A stretch of DNA of 64,000 nucleotides from Dolomedes plantarius (taxonomy: Eukaryota > Arthropoda > Arachnida > Araneae > Dolomedidae): the NCBI GenBank assembly GCA_907164885.2, contig OU015503.1, forward strand, positions 64,975,068 through 65,039,067, in the 5' to 3' direction. The position numbers and the translations under genes were made by a program. A model generated the notes under the pieces. The model saw nothing but the letters and a program-made list of their open reading frames with translations, had not been told where the DNA came from and searched no databases. Below are positions 35,186 to 45,880 of this stretch, in pieces; the first letter of the stretch is position 1; each line of letters starts with the position of its first letter.

Positions 35186-36012
35186 CAATGGCGACTACCC
35201 AGCAACCTTCAGCACAACTCTTTGATGCATTCATAAATGAAGTTCGAAGTGGATTCTCGTTGCCTAATCTTTCTTGTGTTTGATTAAAATATTTCAAAAG
35301 ATTAAGTAGAAAAAAAATTTTATCTTGATGGAATTGTAAAACATATCTATCGAAATAAATTTACAAATGTAAAATGCGAAAACTGATTGGAAAACTCGAA
35401 CTTTTACGATTAAGTTATCGTTGCGAAATACCTTCAGGTTGATTATGACATTCTATTGGGGTCATATATCCACTACGTCCCGTTTCTCATATCTCGGTCT
35501 AATTTTCTGTATTGAATCCAAGGCCAGGTACGAATTGAACCGTGTGAAATTCGTATTGGTTTATTGCCACCTTGAAGTTTAGATCAGGATAATAGTTTAT
35601 AATTATAATGCAAACTTTAATGAGAAATAACAAAGGCAGATATTTCCCAGCGCAGTTGACTAATTTCCTCGACCAAATAAATTAACTGATAATTAAGACG
35701 AGCTAATGATTTTTACCCTATCTCTAAATCATTAAAATATTGTAAGAGTCATTAAACGCGAAATGGTAATTACAATAAGTTTATTTTGCACTGCATCTCT
35801 ATAAAAATGCAAAAGAAATTTTTAAAAGAATTTATTGTGTAATTATTTAGAATATTTCTAGTAGTATTTAGGTCACGAGATATAATTTAGGTCTAAGTTG
35901 ATGGGAATCATAAATTTTTCAACACATGCATAGATTATGAATTTATATCTTTCATAGGGAACTGTGAAGTGATTTTTGAACTCTAAAAGATTCTACAAAC
36001 TGGTTCTTTTAA
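35186..36012. other. Intronic sequence without recognised features
   Basis: AT-rich, with no repeat boundary or coding signal recognised. Confidence 0.4.
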
Positions 36013-36670
36013 TCTATATATATAAAACAGTTGCATAACTGACTGACTGACTGACTGACAGATAAGCCACCGACCAAACAGCTGAACCTAAAGGGTTGAA
36101 ATTTTGCATGGCGATTCTTCTTATAGTATAGGGGTGCCCTAAGAGAGATTTTGGAAAAATTCTTCTCAGATTTTTTTTAATTAAATTTTTAAGCTTTTTT
36201 TTACATTCTTTTAAATTTGCATTTAAAATAATAATCTTAGGGTTATAGAATTTATATCACGAGAAAGATCATAAAAATTCCTTTAAAATGAAATCTTTTT
36301 CGAATCTTTACCTTCATTTTCTGATTTTTGGTGAATTTTTAAAGATTCATTTTTAGAATTTAATTCATTAAATGCTGATCACGTGGTTTCTTTTCTTTTT
36401 GTGAGACTTTAAACTAATTTTGCGTCACGTGCATAACAAGGAAATAAATTGACAAAAAAAAATTTTTTTTCTTTCTAATGGGGCAGACGATTGGACATTA
36501 TCCAAAAAAATATTACAATACAGTAAAAGAAATGTTCCTCAAACTGTACTATATTAACTGTACTATATTCTTTAGTATGTTCTATTAGATTTAATTTGAA
36601 TATTTTCTTCTACATTATTTTGCCTATAAAAATATGCGTTACGATATTCTTATAAATATATTTTTAAATA
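36013..36670 (+). mobile_element. Non-autonomous Helitron (CTGACTGA family), 3'-truncated
   Basis: It starts TCTATATATATAAAACAG after A, with five CTGA repeats near the 5' end. The 3' hairpin and CTAG are missing. Instead the sequence joins a repeat (36671-36733) also found at 29541-29604. Confidence 0.88.
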
Positions 36671-36733
36671 TAAAAAAGAACTTTTATATACCATGTTTTT
36701 AAATTTTCTGTTGAATCATATAAACTTGACAAT

Positions 36734-37086
36734 TCTGTGTGTTAATAAATACTTTTTAAAATTTTTTTGATAAATTATCCCATCAACTTGAAAGAAAATG
36801 AAGTTCATTGTAAGTTAACTTGCGTTTAACTTTTCGTTCCCATCCCGGCTGATAGATGGCTGCACCAATCTACAAAACAAAATTAACTGAAAATGATTTC
36901 AATCCTGATTAAAGATGGCTAAAAGTATTAAAATAATGCATTGTCATCGTGTTCTGAGCTATTCTAAAAGTTTCAAATGTCTAGCTAGTCGGGAAGTTAG
37001 TTAAAAATCGATTGCAAGATTTGTACTGGAGAAACACACAAACAAGAAAGCGAGTTAATAAAAACGTGGTAAAAACGGGATTAAAC
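36734..37086. other. Intronic sequence without recognised features
   Basis: Nothing recognised. Confidence 0.4.
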
Positions 37087-37089
37087 TAA

Positions 37090-37259
37090 GGGCCTGTTTA
37101 CATAAAATCCGTCAGTTGCAGCGTTACTCGTATTGACATATTATAAACCAATCACAGCCTTTAACAATTTTGTGGCTAATCGTTTGGAGGTTTGTAATTG
37201 GTTAAATATATTTCAATACGAGTAATACTAGCGCTCACGGATTCTATGTGAACATACCC
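37090..37259. mobile_element. PIF/Harbinger-like MITE with TAA target, copy 2
   Basis: The ends GGGCCTGTTTACAT and ATGTGAACATACCC are inverted, and TAA is duplicated on both sides. The interior matches 22764-22932, including CAGCGTTACTCGTATTGA and CCAATCACAG segments. Confidence 0.85.
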
Positions 37260-37323
37260 TAACAACACGTGATTAAACGTGATTTTTCTGAATTCAAAAA
37301 AAAATCATTATCCTAGCAGTATT

Positions 37324-37762
37324 TTAAGGCTGTTGTGTACTAACCCTATTGGATTGGCTCACCTCGATGTTAACCTGTACGGAGAATATGCGTCTACTCA
37401 TTACAACTACATAAATGTTGATAATCCAATGAGAATGGCATTTTCAGATATCCCGAACTTTTCTGCACCTTGCAATAACATTCCTTTTATAAATGTTGTC
37501 CACCAAAGGAATTTAGGAGCATTTAAATCACACTATACCAGATTTATTCCCCGAATAATTTAAATTTTAAAATACTATTTGATATTTTTTTAAACTAAAA
37601 ATGCCCCAGAGTGTAAAATTTCTTTCTCTATTAAGGAGTACAATTTTTGCAAAAAAAAAAAAAAATCTTTCAATCCAAGTCGGCAATCCTTGGACACGTT
37701 TTCTCCATAGGTTAACATTAAGGTGAGTGAATACAATAGGGGTTAGTAGACAGCAGCGTTAA
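37324..37762. mobile_element. TTAA-flanked MITE, family B copy 2
   Basis: The ends TTAAGGCTGTTGTGTACTAA and TTAGTAGACAGCAGCGTTAA are inverted, with TIRs extending about 50 bp to GTTAAC. TTAA duplicated. The small ORF inside it has no known domain. Confidence 0.88.
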
Positions 37763-37863
37763 GCAATAATATTTGAAATCACGATTTTTAAAAAAAAATT
37801 ACTTATTTCTGTAAATAGATAGGTATCCATAATCCTTATTTGGCGCTAAATTACTTCCATTTA

Positions 37864-37897
<34 letters not shown>

Positions 37898-37908
37898 TGT
37901 ATGTGTAT
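37864..37908. repeat. (TG)n microsatellite
   Basis: TG run with ATG interruptions. Confidence 0.95.
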
Positions 37909-37913
37909 GAATA

Positions 37914-38240
<327 letters not shown>

Positions 38241-38394
38241 CAGTGCCGTAACTAGGCAGGGGCACCTGCCCAGGGCCCACTTGGAAGGGGGTCCAAAATG
38301 CTGTATTTGTTTTATTAGTTCCCTAACCCTAATTAATAAAGGGGCCCAAATGCAAATTCTTGCCCATGGCACAGGAATGGCTTGTTACGGCACA

Positions 38395-38395
<1 letters not shown>
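38241..38395. mobile_element. Short MITE with CAGTGCCGTAAC ends, copy 2
   Basis: Direct copy of 37914-38067 with few differences. Like copy 1 it is followed by a TA run (38398-38428). Confidence 0.7.
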
Positions 38396-38428
<33 letters not shown>

Positions 38429-38430
<2 letters not shown>

Positions 38431-39576
38431 AGAAAGTTTTGTCTCTTGTTGGTGGTCGGTGTCTTTGCTATTTCTGCAAGGAGAGGTACTCAAAAGCCAT
38501 GCAAATGACATTGTCGGATAGGTTGACTTCCACTGGGCCCAAGTCAAGCGTCATGGATAAACACACAAATTGATGGTCACATAAATTGAAGCCCGGTCAT
38601 AACTGGATATCTTGCATCAGTACACCAAACTGAAAATCCGGAGATTATCAATAAACGACTGATTCAGTCAAACGGCTTTTTGTAGATACTCAAGGAGAGA
38701 GATGATCCCTGGCCCCAAGCAGTTCCATCATGTTGGTGTCAGATCGGTTGGTTGTTCCTGAAGCATTACAGTGATCTTTTGCCGAACCTGAGGCTATGAC
38801 GAGCCATCACCAGCTTAATTTAAAATCTAGAACCTAGATATTTACATAAATCTTCCCGAGGTTTAAGATAATGTTATTGATACAGGGGATTCTGGGACAA
38901 AACATTTAGAATAGATGAGAGCTCCTCAACCCAACAAAACGCCCTTCTCTACAATATCTTCATTTCAAAGGACTTGTGATGAAGACACTGCAGTCCTTGA
39001 TAATCTTAGATTTCCTGCTTTAACTCTAATGCCTCCTTCGATTATACCCCGGAGTAGACATCCCCTATTCTAAAGATAGACCATGCCTCATTTCTGTTGG
39101 GCAACTTTTTTTCATGCAGCGTTTTACATGCTTTTTTTGTTCATTGATTCAGTTCTTCTTAATCCCCGATCACCGTGCGCATCTGATATTCATTCACGCG
39201 TTTCTTTCGAGATCTGTCATTAAGTTCTCTACGGTTATTAATTTCATGGAACTTCTTATCTGCTAATAATAGCTTTCCGACGCACCGTCTTTTCTTATTG
39301 ATAACTATCACTGATATGTTCATCAACGGCTTCTTTGTTTGGTGAGCTCTCTATTGACTTCGACTTATGGCCTTTGCTCTAATGGGTACATTTCAGACAC
39401 AATACCTTTATGTGAGCATTGATATCCCTATGGTATGTAACGACACAGTATAAAGTTTTTTATCACGTGATGTTTTGATTTTCAATCCTATATTTTAGAC
39501 TTATAAATTTAAGTTACGCTTGAGAATTTAATAAATTAGTTCTGTTTCGAGTAAATGAAATCCATTGCCCTAGATG
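38429..39576. other. Intronic sequence without recognised features
   Basis: Part of 38430-38850 has a more balanced base composition than its surroundings and could be an old retroelement fragment, but I could not recognise a protein in any frame. Confidence 0.35.
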
Positions 39577-39584
39577 GTGTACTA

Positions 39585-39893
39585 CAGGGGTGTCAAACTC
39601 AAAGGCTACCTTGGGCCAAACAAACAAGGTTTAACTATAGGTGAGCCGCAAAAAAAAAAAAAAATCAATATTAATAGAAACGTAGGTTTATTTACCTAAT
39701 TACAGTATATTCAACCTAAATATATGCATTTTGTTTAATAATAGCAAAAAAGAGAATCATTAAAAAAAATTTAGCGAATTCTTCCTATCTTATTATAATT
39801 CTGCGTCGGTTATTTTATTATATATTATTGTGTGCCAATATATTGGCCGGGCCGCAAAAATGTTCGTCGCGGGCCGCGAGTTTGACACCCCTG
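39585..39893. mobile_element. hAT MITE with 8-bp target duplication
   Basis: The ends CAGGGGTGTCAAACTC and GAGTTTGACACCCCTG are perfect inverted repeats, with GGGCCGC-rich subterminal sequence typical of Charlie-type hAT elements. GTGTACTA is duplicated at 39577-39584 and 39894-39901. No coding. Confidence 0.93.
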
Positions 39894-39908
39894 GTGTACT
39901 ATATTAGA

Positions 39909-40194
39909 CTAGCTGAAAACCCGTACTTTGCTACGGAGTACATTCAAATTAAATACAACGGTCAATGTAGGCAATTAATGCCAAAAATATGTATAAATAT
40001 ATTCATATTAAATACAACCATCAATGTATGCAATTGATGTAAAAAAACGAAAAAATATATTTATAAAAAAATCGTAACGGATATTTTTATAGACAAAATA
40101 ATGTAGAAGAAAATACTCAAATTAAATCTAATTGAACATACTAAAGAATATAGTACAGTTAATATAGTACACTTTCAGGAACATTTCTTTTACG
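39909..40194 (-). mobile_element. Non-autonomous Helitron 3' fragment (CTGACTGA family)
   Basis: The reverse strand ends CAGCTAG with the GTACTCCGTAGCAAAGTACG hairpin region just before it, and shows the doubled CATTGACCGTTGTATTTA segment. Similarity stops at about 40194, where a GC-richer sequence begins. Confidence 0.88.
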
Positions 40195-41475
40195 CCGGGC
40201 GCAAGTTGAGACGCAGCTTGGTGAGGTGAGGTGAAGCAGGGTGACGCAGGGAAGCAGGATTCAATCAACTGCGGCGCAGGGAGAGCGAAAATTGGGAAGC
40301 AGTTCTATCTCAACTGCGTGCCAATGAGGGTGTTTAAACGCAAATGTGCGCGATGGCAATGTATATACAATCATAACTAAGTTCGGAATCTGATTCCGAT
40401 GAATTCGAAGACCAAGTAATTTCAACATTACTTCGTGAAAAGCTTCCGAAAAGAAATTATCTAAAGTAAAGAAAGACGCACGGAGAATTCATTCTCAAGA
40501 ATGAATTTTCTAATGAAAAATATAGAAATTATTACCGTGAAAAATATTTCGCGGGATAGGCAAGCTGTGGAGTGCTCTTTTGGTGTTCTTTCTTCGCGTT
40601 TTCGTATTTTTCGTTCACCTTTTGAATGTAAAGTAAGCACTATAGTAAAAATTACAAAATCATCTTGCGTACTGCACAACTATTTGAGAAATTCTGCAGT
40701 ATTGCAAACTGGAGGTGATATCACCGAACAGAATTTGCCTCAGTCAGAGCCCGACTTTGACCCAATGGGGCCCTGGGCAAAGCAGACTTTGGGGGCCCCC
40801 TCCAAGGACAGATCCAGAGGGGAGTACATGCCTCCCCCCTCCCGGACTAGATTTCTACATGAACATGTGGGACACTCACCCCAGGTTCCCCATAAGTTGG
40901 GACCGGAAATTCAAAAAATTTTCGACCAACAAGTCAAAAATTTGAAAAATAATTACAATAATAATAATAAGAGTTAATTTATTATAATTTACTTTTTGAT
41001 GCTAATAAATAAATTCATGAAATTTTCTTTTGAAATTCAAAATAGATCAGTCTGAAGTTATTACACCCACCCACCCCCAAAAAATGAAATAAATAAACCA
41101 GAAACGCTTATGGATGTAAGTATGCTTTTACTATAGTGGGTGCCCTGTGCCCCACCCAGGATTTTTTTTCTGTATCTCCCACTGGCCCCATTTACTGTGT
41201 AAACCAAAAACCACATTTTCAAAAATATGTACAATTTAATATTAAATTAGGTGGGCCCCATAATTTTGGGGGCCCTGGGCAAGTGCCCCACTTGCCCATG
41301 CGGAAATCTGGGCCTGGCCTCAGTACCAATTACGTCCACTGCATCAAACCAGCACGACGTGGATCTTAAGCCTTTTGGATTCGTCAAAAGTTCACGGAAT
41401 ACTTTAATTCACCAGGAGGTTCAGTTCCTTGGCAGACAGATTGCGTGTTTAATGGAAAGTACTGAGAATGTATAA
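40195..41475 (+). pseudogene. PIF/Harbinger transposase C-terminal pseudogene
   Basis: The frame at 40501-40744 reads DRQAVECSFGVLSSRFRIFR, SPFECKVSTIVKITKSS, then CVLHNYLRNS, the pattern of the DDE_Tnp_4 (PIF/Harbinger) C-terminus: V-E-x-x-FG-I/V-L-x-x-RF followed by a C-V-L-H-N-x-L-R helix. Upstream, an acidic Ser/Glu/Asp-rich piece near 40383 ends in a stop, and the catalytic core is missing. Coding-like sequence resumes after an inserted hAT MITE with LKPFGFVKSSRNTLIHQEVQ. Stops and the insertion rule out function. Confidence 0.6.
40745..41316. mobile_element. hAT MITE inserted in the Harbinger pseudogene
   Basis: The ends CAGAGCCCGACTTT and AAATCTGGGCCTG are inverted, and the 8-bp target GCCTCAGT is duplicated at 40737-40744 and 41317-41324. 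The interior is rich in GGGGCCCTGGGCAA motifs. Long ORFs within it are incidental. Confidence 0.88.
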
Positions 41476-42142
41476 TAATTAAAATATAAAAATTAATCTT
41501 TAAAGCATTTTATGTTTATACTTTTTAATAAATATAATACATTTTTTAATGCTTATTTTTTTTAATGTTCTAACACCTTTCTTTTCTCAATCATTTAAAT
41601 TTAAATTAAAGTTACTTTTAAAATTCCGGTTAGATAAAGTTTCTTTCGGAAAAATTTTAATACCTACCTCCGAACGGAAAAACATGTTAAAGGGGAACGT
41701 AACTAATTGGTAGTTCCTAGTAAATAAAATCATTCCGAGAAAATGCATCATTTCGAATCGTCTGTACGGAACATGGAGCAATGTTATTATTTTACTGTAC
41801 ATGATTATAAAATATTTGTAGAAGTTGAAATTAAAGTTCAAGATTACGTGTTTATTTTATTTTTAATTACAAATCTACATCTTTTCAACTAAATAATCAT
41901 TGTCATGTATTATACTAACTATGACACACATCTGTATAGAAAATAAAGAAATATACCTACAAAACAGTTTTGTTTTCGCCGAAAATCTGCTGTCCATAAA
42001 ATGTTATCTAAAACAAATAAAAGGTGCAGCGGAAATCGGTAGTAGTCCAAAAGGATGAATTTACACGAGAACAAATTGAATACATTGTAAGCAAACTAAT
42101 TCAAGAAACACTTTTAATTGAAAAGAGCAACCGTTTTCCCAT
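41476..42142. other. Intronic sequence, probably part of the degraded Harbinger element
   Basis: No boundary of the Harbinger element could be identified. The rest is AT-rich and unassigned. Confidence 0.35.
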
Positions 42143-42871
42143 GTATATATAATTTATAAAAAAATCGTAACGGATATTTTTATAGACAAAATAATGTAGA
42201 AGAAAATATCCAAATTAAATATAACGGTTAATGTATGCAATTAATTTGTACGTTTGATATCCACAAAACATACAATTAAATTCTTAAAAAACTTCCATCT
42301 CAATTAGTCTAGTGGTTAAATTTTATCTTTTACCGTATTTTAATATTTTTTTGTCAATTTATTTCGTTGTTGGATAATGTCCAATCATCTGCCATCTTAG
42401 AAAGAAAAAAAATTTTTTTTTTGTCAATTTATTTCGTTGTTATGCACGTGACGCAAAATTAATTTAAAGTATCAAAAAAAGAAAAGAAACCACGTGATCA
42501 GCATTTAATAAAATAAATTCTGAAAATTAATCTTTAAAAATTCACCAAAAATCAGAAAATAGAGGTAAAGATTCGAAAAAGATTTCATTTTAAAGGAATT
42601 TTTATGATCTTTCTTGTGATATAAATTTTATAACCCTCAAATTATTATTTTAGATGCAAACTTAAAAAAAGTTAGAAAAACAGCTTAAAAATTTAATTTT
42701 TAAAAATCTAATAAGAGTTTTTCAAAAACCTTTCTTAGTGCACCCTTACACTATAAGAAGAATCGCCATGCAAAATTTCAGCCCTTTTTTAAGTCCAGCG
42801 GTTTGGTTTGTGCGTTATCTGTCAGTCATTCAGTCACTCAGTCAATTACGGAACTGTTTTATATATATAGA
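42143..42871 (-). mobile_element. Non-autonomous Helitron (CTGACTGA family), 3'-truncated
   Basis: The reverse strand starts TCTATATATATAAAACAG, followed by the CTGA repeats and the CAAACCGCTGGACTT block. The terminal hairpin and CTAG are lost. It shares a diagnostic internal segment with 25353-26071. Confidence 0.88.
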
Positions 42872-43922
42872 TATGTTGTATACTCAGGTATTATTCAAAG
42901 TAAAAGGTCTTTGAAGCGAACTATTTGTGCATAGCAAATTTTACTGGAGGTATAATTCGAATTTGAGGAAGTAGAGATGCACGTCATTTCAAATTTCTCT
43001 CTCTAAAAATCTTCAATAACTCGATGATATATATTAATTTTTCCACAAACTGGTCATTTAAGAAAAGACTCAAGGAAAAAACGCTTCAATACGCATCAGA
43101 TCAAAATGAGCGACAATGAGCAACAAAATGCCTGATGCGTCAACTCGGATATCTGGGAGCTTTGAGCCAATATCACACGCTTCCCGTTCCACCATTCATT
43201 ATGCACTGACAACTCTTTCACGCTACGAAGTTGAGAAACTGTCGGAGGTAGATTTACTATTCATTCATGGAAGCTAGTTACTCCCTTCACAACCGACGTC
43301 TTAATTTGGGATGAAAATTCCCCGGTTGGCGGCTGAACAAGTTTCCAAAACAAAAACAAAAAAAATGGCTGGTTAAAGAAACGCTAGCGCTCACAGTGTT
43401 TGGGATATTAGAACAATATTTTAAATTTTTATGTGTATTCAGAATTATGAACTTGAATTTCAGTAATATGAAATAGTTATTTATGAAGTCATCGAGAACC
43501 TGAACAAATCAGACGAAGACCATAGTAATTAACCCAAGGTTTGGCAACATGACTGATTCGAAATGATTAAAAAAAGTTTAAAGTTTTACTCAATATACTG
43601 AACATCTTTTAATATGCATTTATAATAGCATAACTATTGAATTATTACTTAAAATACGAACACAAAGACTTTAAAAATAGTGGTTTCAATAGAATGAGCT
43701 ATGTAAAATTATGGTGTCGTTCTTCGCTCGCTCTGATTGGTCAATCGGAACAAGTTGGGGCAACCTAACTATTTTCGTTTCTTGACTGAAAACACTGTGC
43801 TTGAAGTACGACTTCATCACACGAGGATTTTTGCCCAACTTAAGTGCAAAAGACTCGTTTGAAAGAGTTGTTTGTGTATAGCGTAGCGTGAAACTTTTCA
43901 GTGTGATATGGGGTTTAGAAGG
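42872..43922. other. Intronic sequence, low-copy with one inverted repeat
   Basis: 43090-43160 resembles, in inverted orientation, 46640-46715 beyond the last exon (ATCCGAG, TGATGCATC and CATTTTGTTGC segments). No gene recognised. Confidence 0.45.
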
Positions 43923-44056
43923 TGACGTCATGCTTATCAGTTTGTCATCTACTTGGCGAAATTTATAGCTTCGTTTGACACATAGGATCATATCTTAAAT
44001 TTCAGTTACATTGTTTTGTATAGTTTCAGTCATAACAGACCCGCTGCATGACGTCA
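43923..44056. promoter_or_regulatory. Two perfect CRE-type octamers near the last exon
   Basis: TGACGTCA, the palindromic CREB/ATF consensus, occurs at 43923-43930 and 44049-44056, about 215-350 bp upstream of the last exon. Two perfect octamers this close could be a cis-regulatory element of the odd-family gene. No functional evidence, and chance is possible. Confidence 0.3.
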
Positions 44057-44270
44057 CTTAAAGTTTTGTGGTCCTTGGCTGTGGGAAATATTCAGTTTAA
44101 TCAACCCCGAGTCAGAATTTTTCCGCGCAACGCCCTGAAAATACTCCAACTTCTCCTATCACAATGGGTCCTTTGTCAACAGATGTATCAAGCAAATGTA
44201 TTATATTAAAGTATTTGATGTGTTAAAAATGCTATGGACTAATGAATTCCTCCCTTCTTTCTTCATATAG

Positions 44271-44715
44271 GTATATACATTCTAAGGAGAAACCTTTCAA
44301 GTGTACAGATTGTGGTAAAGGGTTTTGCCAGTCTCGGACCCTTGCTGTTCACCGAATTCTGCACATGGAGGATTCACCCCACAAATGTTCGACTTGCGGT
44401 AGAACGTTTAACCAGAGAAGCAACCTGAAGACGCACCTTCTAACCCACACAGATATCAAACCTTACAACTGCGCCTCTTGCGGCAAGGAGTTCAGAAGAA
44501 ATTGTGATTTGAGACGACACACTTTGACACACGCCTCTAGCGGCGGATGCGAGAACAATAACAGTCTTTCGCCGATAGATGGCGCTCCCGTCTCGCCCTC
44601 GAGTGTCTGCGACTCTGGATTGGAGAGTGGCGATCAAGATCCCGGTTTCGATGACGATGATGAAAGCGATTCCTTATCGAATCACGAAAACGAAATTGTC
44701 GACGTCGAAAATTGA
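44271..44715 (+). CDS. bowl: Odd-skipped family zinc-finger transcription factor, last exon
   Basis: Continues the CDS from 32280 in phase: codon 204 is completed as Arg and followed by [11 protein letters not shown]. It supplies the end of finger 2 and fingers 3 (residues 213-235, [20 protein letters not shown] onward), 4 (241-263, [20 protein letters not shown] onward) and 5 (269-291, [20 protein letters not shown] onward). All C2H2 ligands are present. Linkers such as TDIKP match Odd, Sob and Bowl almost residue for residue. Five fingers favour Bowl/Sob, since Drosophila Odd has four and Drm two. The tail of about 60 residues is Ser-rich then acidic (DDDDESDSL), ending VDVEN before TGA. 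No obvious Groucho-binding eh1 motif seen. Codon use is GC-richer than its surroundings, consistent with constraint. Confidence 0.95.
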
Positions 44716-45400
44716 ACTTACGGAGACTGTTTGACCGTAACTGAGTCTGTCCTTTTGCGTTTTGTTTTTTGCGGCAATTTTTTCGAAAATTATCCGATCA
44801 CAAAAAGTTGCAATTAACTGTAGTTAAAATCATTGCATAAATGATAAATTGAAACCGTTTCGAACATTACCCTCGTATGATATTTGTTGTACAGAATGGA
44901 ATGTCATATCCGCTACTGGAATTCGACATTTCTAATGGATTATTACATGCAATATTTCCCGTTATTTTCTGTTACTTACTATTTTTCTGTAATTATTTGG
45001 TAACAGAGTTATCCCTGTGTGTAAAATATATGTGACTCAATATTTATATTGAAAAATCAGAAAAGGATTTCTTTAGATTTATGAAGTTTTCAAAAAAGTT
45101 AATTATGTACTTGCAATTCGTTATATCCAACTATTAAAATTGTTTTATATCAGTTTGAACCAGTGTCAGAAATTATTTCTTTCTAATTTTTTTATTTTCC
45201 TTTCAATGAAAAAAACAGAACGTTAATATTGTTCAATCAGACATACTCTACTTATAGTTTTTTTAAGGTTCCCGCGAAACAAAATACATGGACTGCTCTC
45301 TCTGAAGTTATTTAGCTAATTAATTCCATTTCTGGAATAAATTAATTTCAATCCTCTCACCAGTGTTATCCAACTAGTTTGCGACACTGAGGCTGTAAAA
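44716..45400 (+). other. Probable 3' UTR of the odd-family gene
   Basis: AT-rich and non-coding after the stop. The first clear AATAAA polyadenylation signal is at 45336-45341, about 620 bp downstream. The transcript end itself cannot be located. Confidence 0.5.
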
Positions 45401-45880
45401 GTGATGGAAGTCACATTTTCATATTATAATTATTATAATATTGCAAATAATTATTAGTTGCAATATTATAATAATTATCATGAATTACAATTTGTTCAAT
45501 TTATAGAGGAATTTTTTGTAGTTTTTGCAGTTAAACACTTTGTATTTACAAAGGTGAAAATGTGACTTCCATCACTTTTAAATTATTATAATTTTAATTT
45601 TATATTATTATAATTATTATAATATTGCAAATAATTATTATTTGCAATATTATAATAATTATCATGAATTACAATTTGTTCAATTTATAGAGGAATTTTT
45701 TGTAGTTTTTGCAGTAAAACACTTTGTATTTACAAAGGTGAAAATGTGACTTCCATCACTTTTAAATTATTATAATTTTAATTTTATATTATTATAATAA
45801 TTATCATGAATTACAATTTGCTCAATTTATAGTGGAATTTTTTGTAGTTCTTGCAGTAAAACACTTTGTATTTACACTAC
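45401..45880. repeat. ~184-bp tandem array of foldback units
   Basis: ATCATGAATTACAATTTG recurs at about 45477, 45661 and 45802. The motif GTGATGGAAGTCACATTTTC at 45401 appears inverted at about 45557 and 45742, and each unit also holds an internal palindrome (TTATAATATTGCAAATAATT region). The third unit lacks about 45 bp. Confidence 0.92.

Noticed and set aside
40715..41369. Overlapping ORFs in the Harbinger region
   Set aside because: They lie in the GGGCCC-rich hAT MITE, defined by its 8-bp duplication.
44440..44637. Reverse-strand ORF opposite the last exon
   Set aside because: Shadow of the zinc-finger coding sequence.
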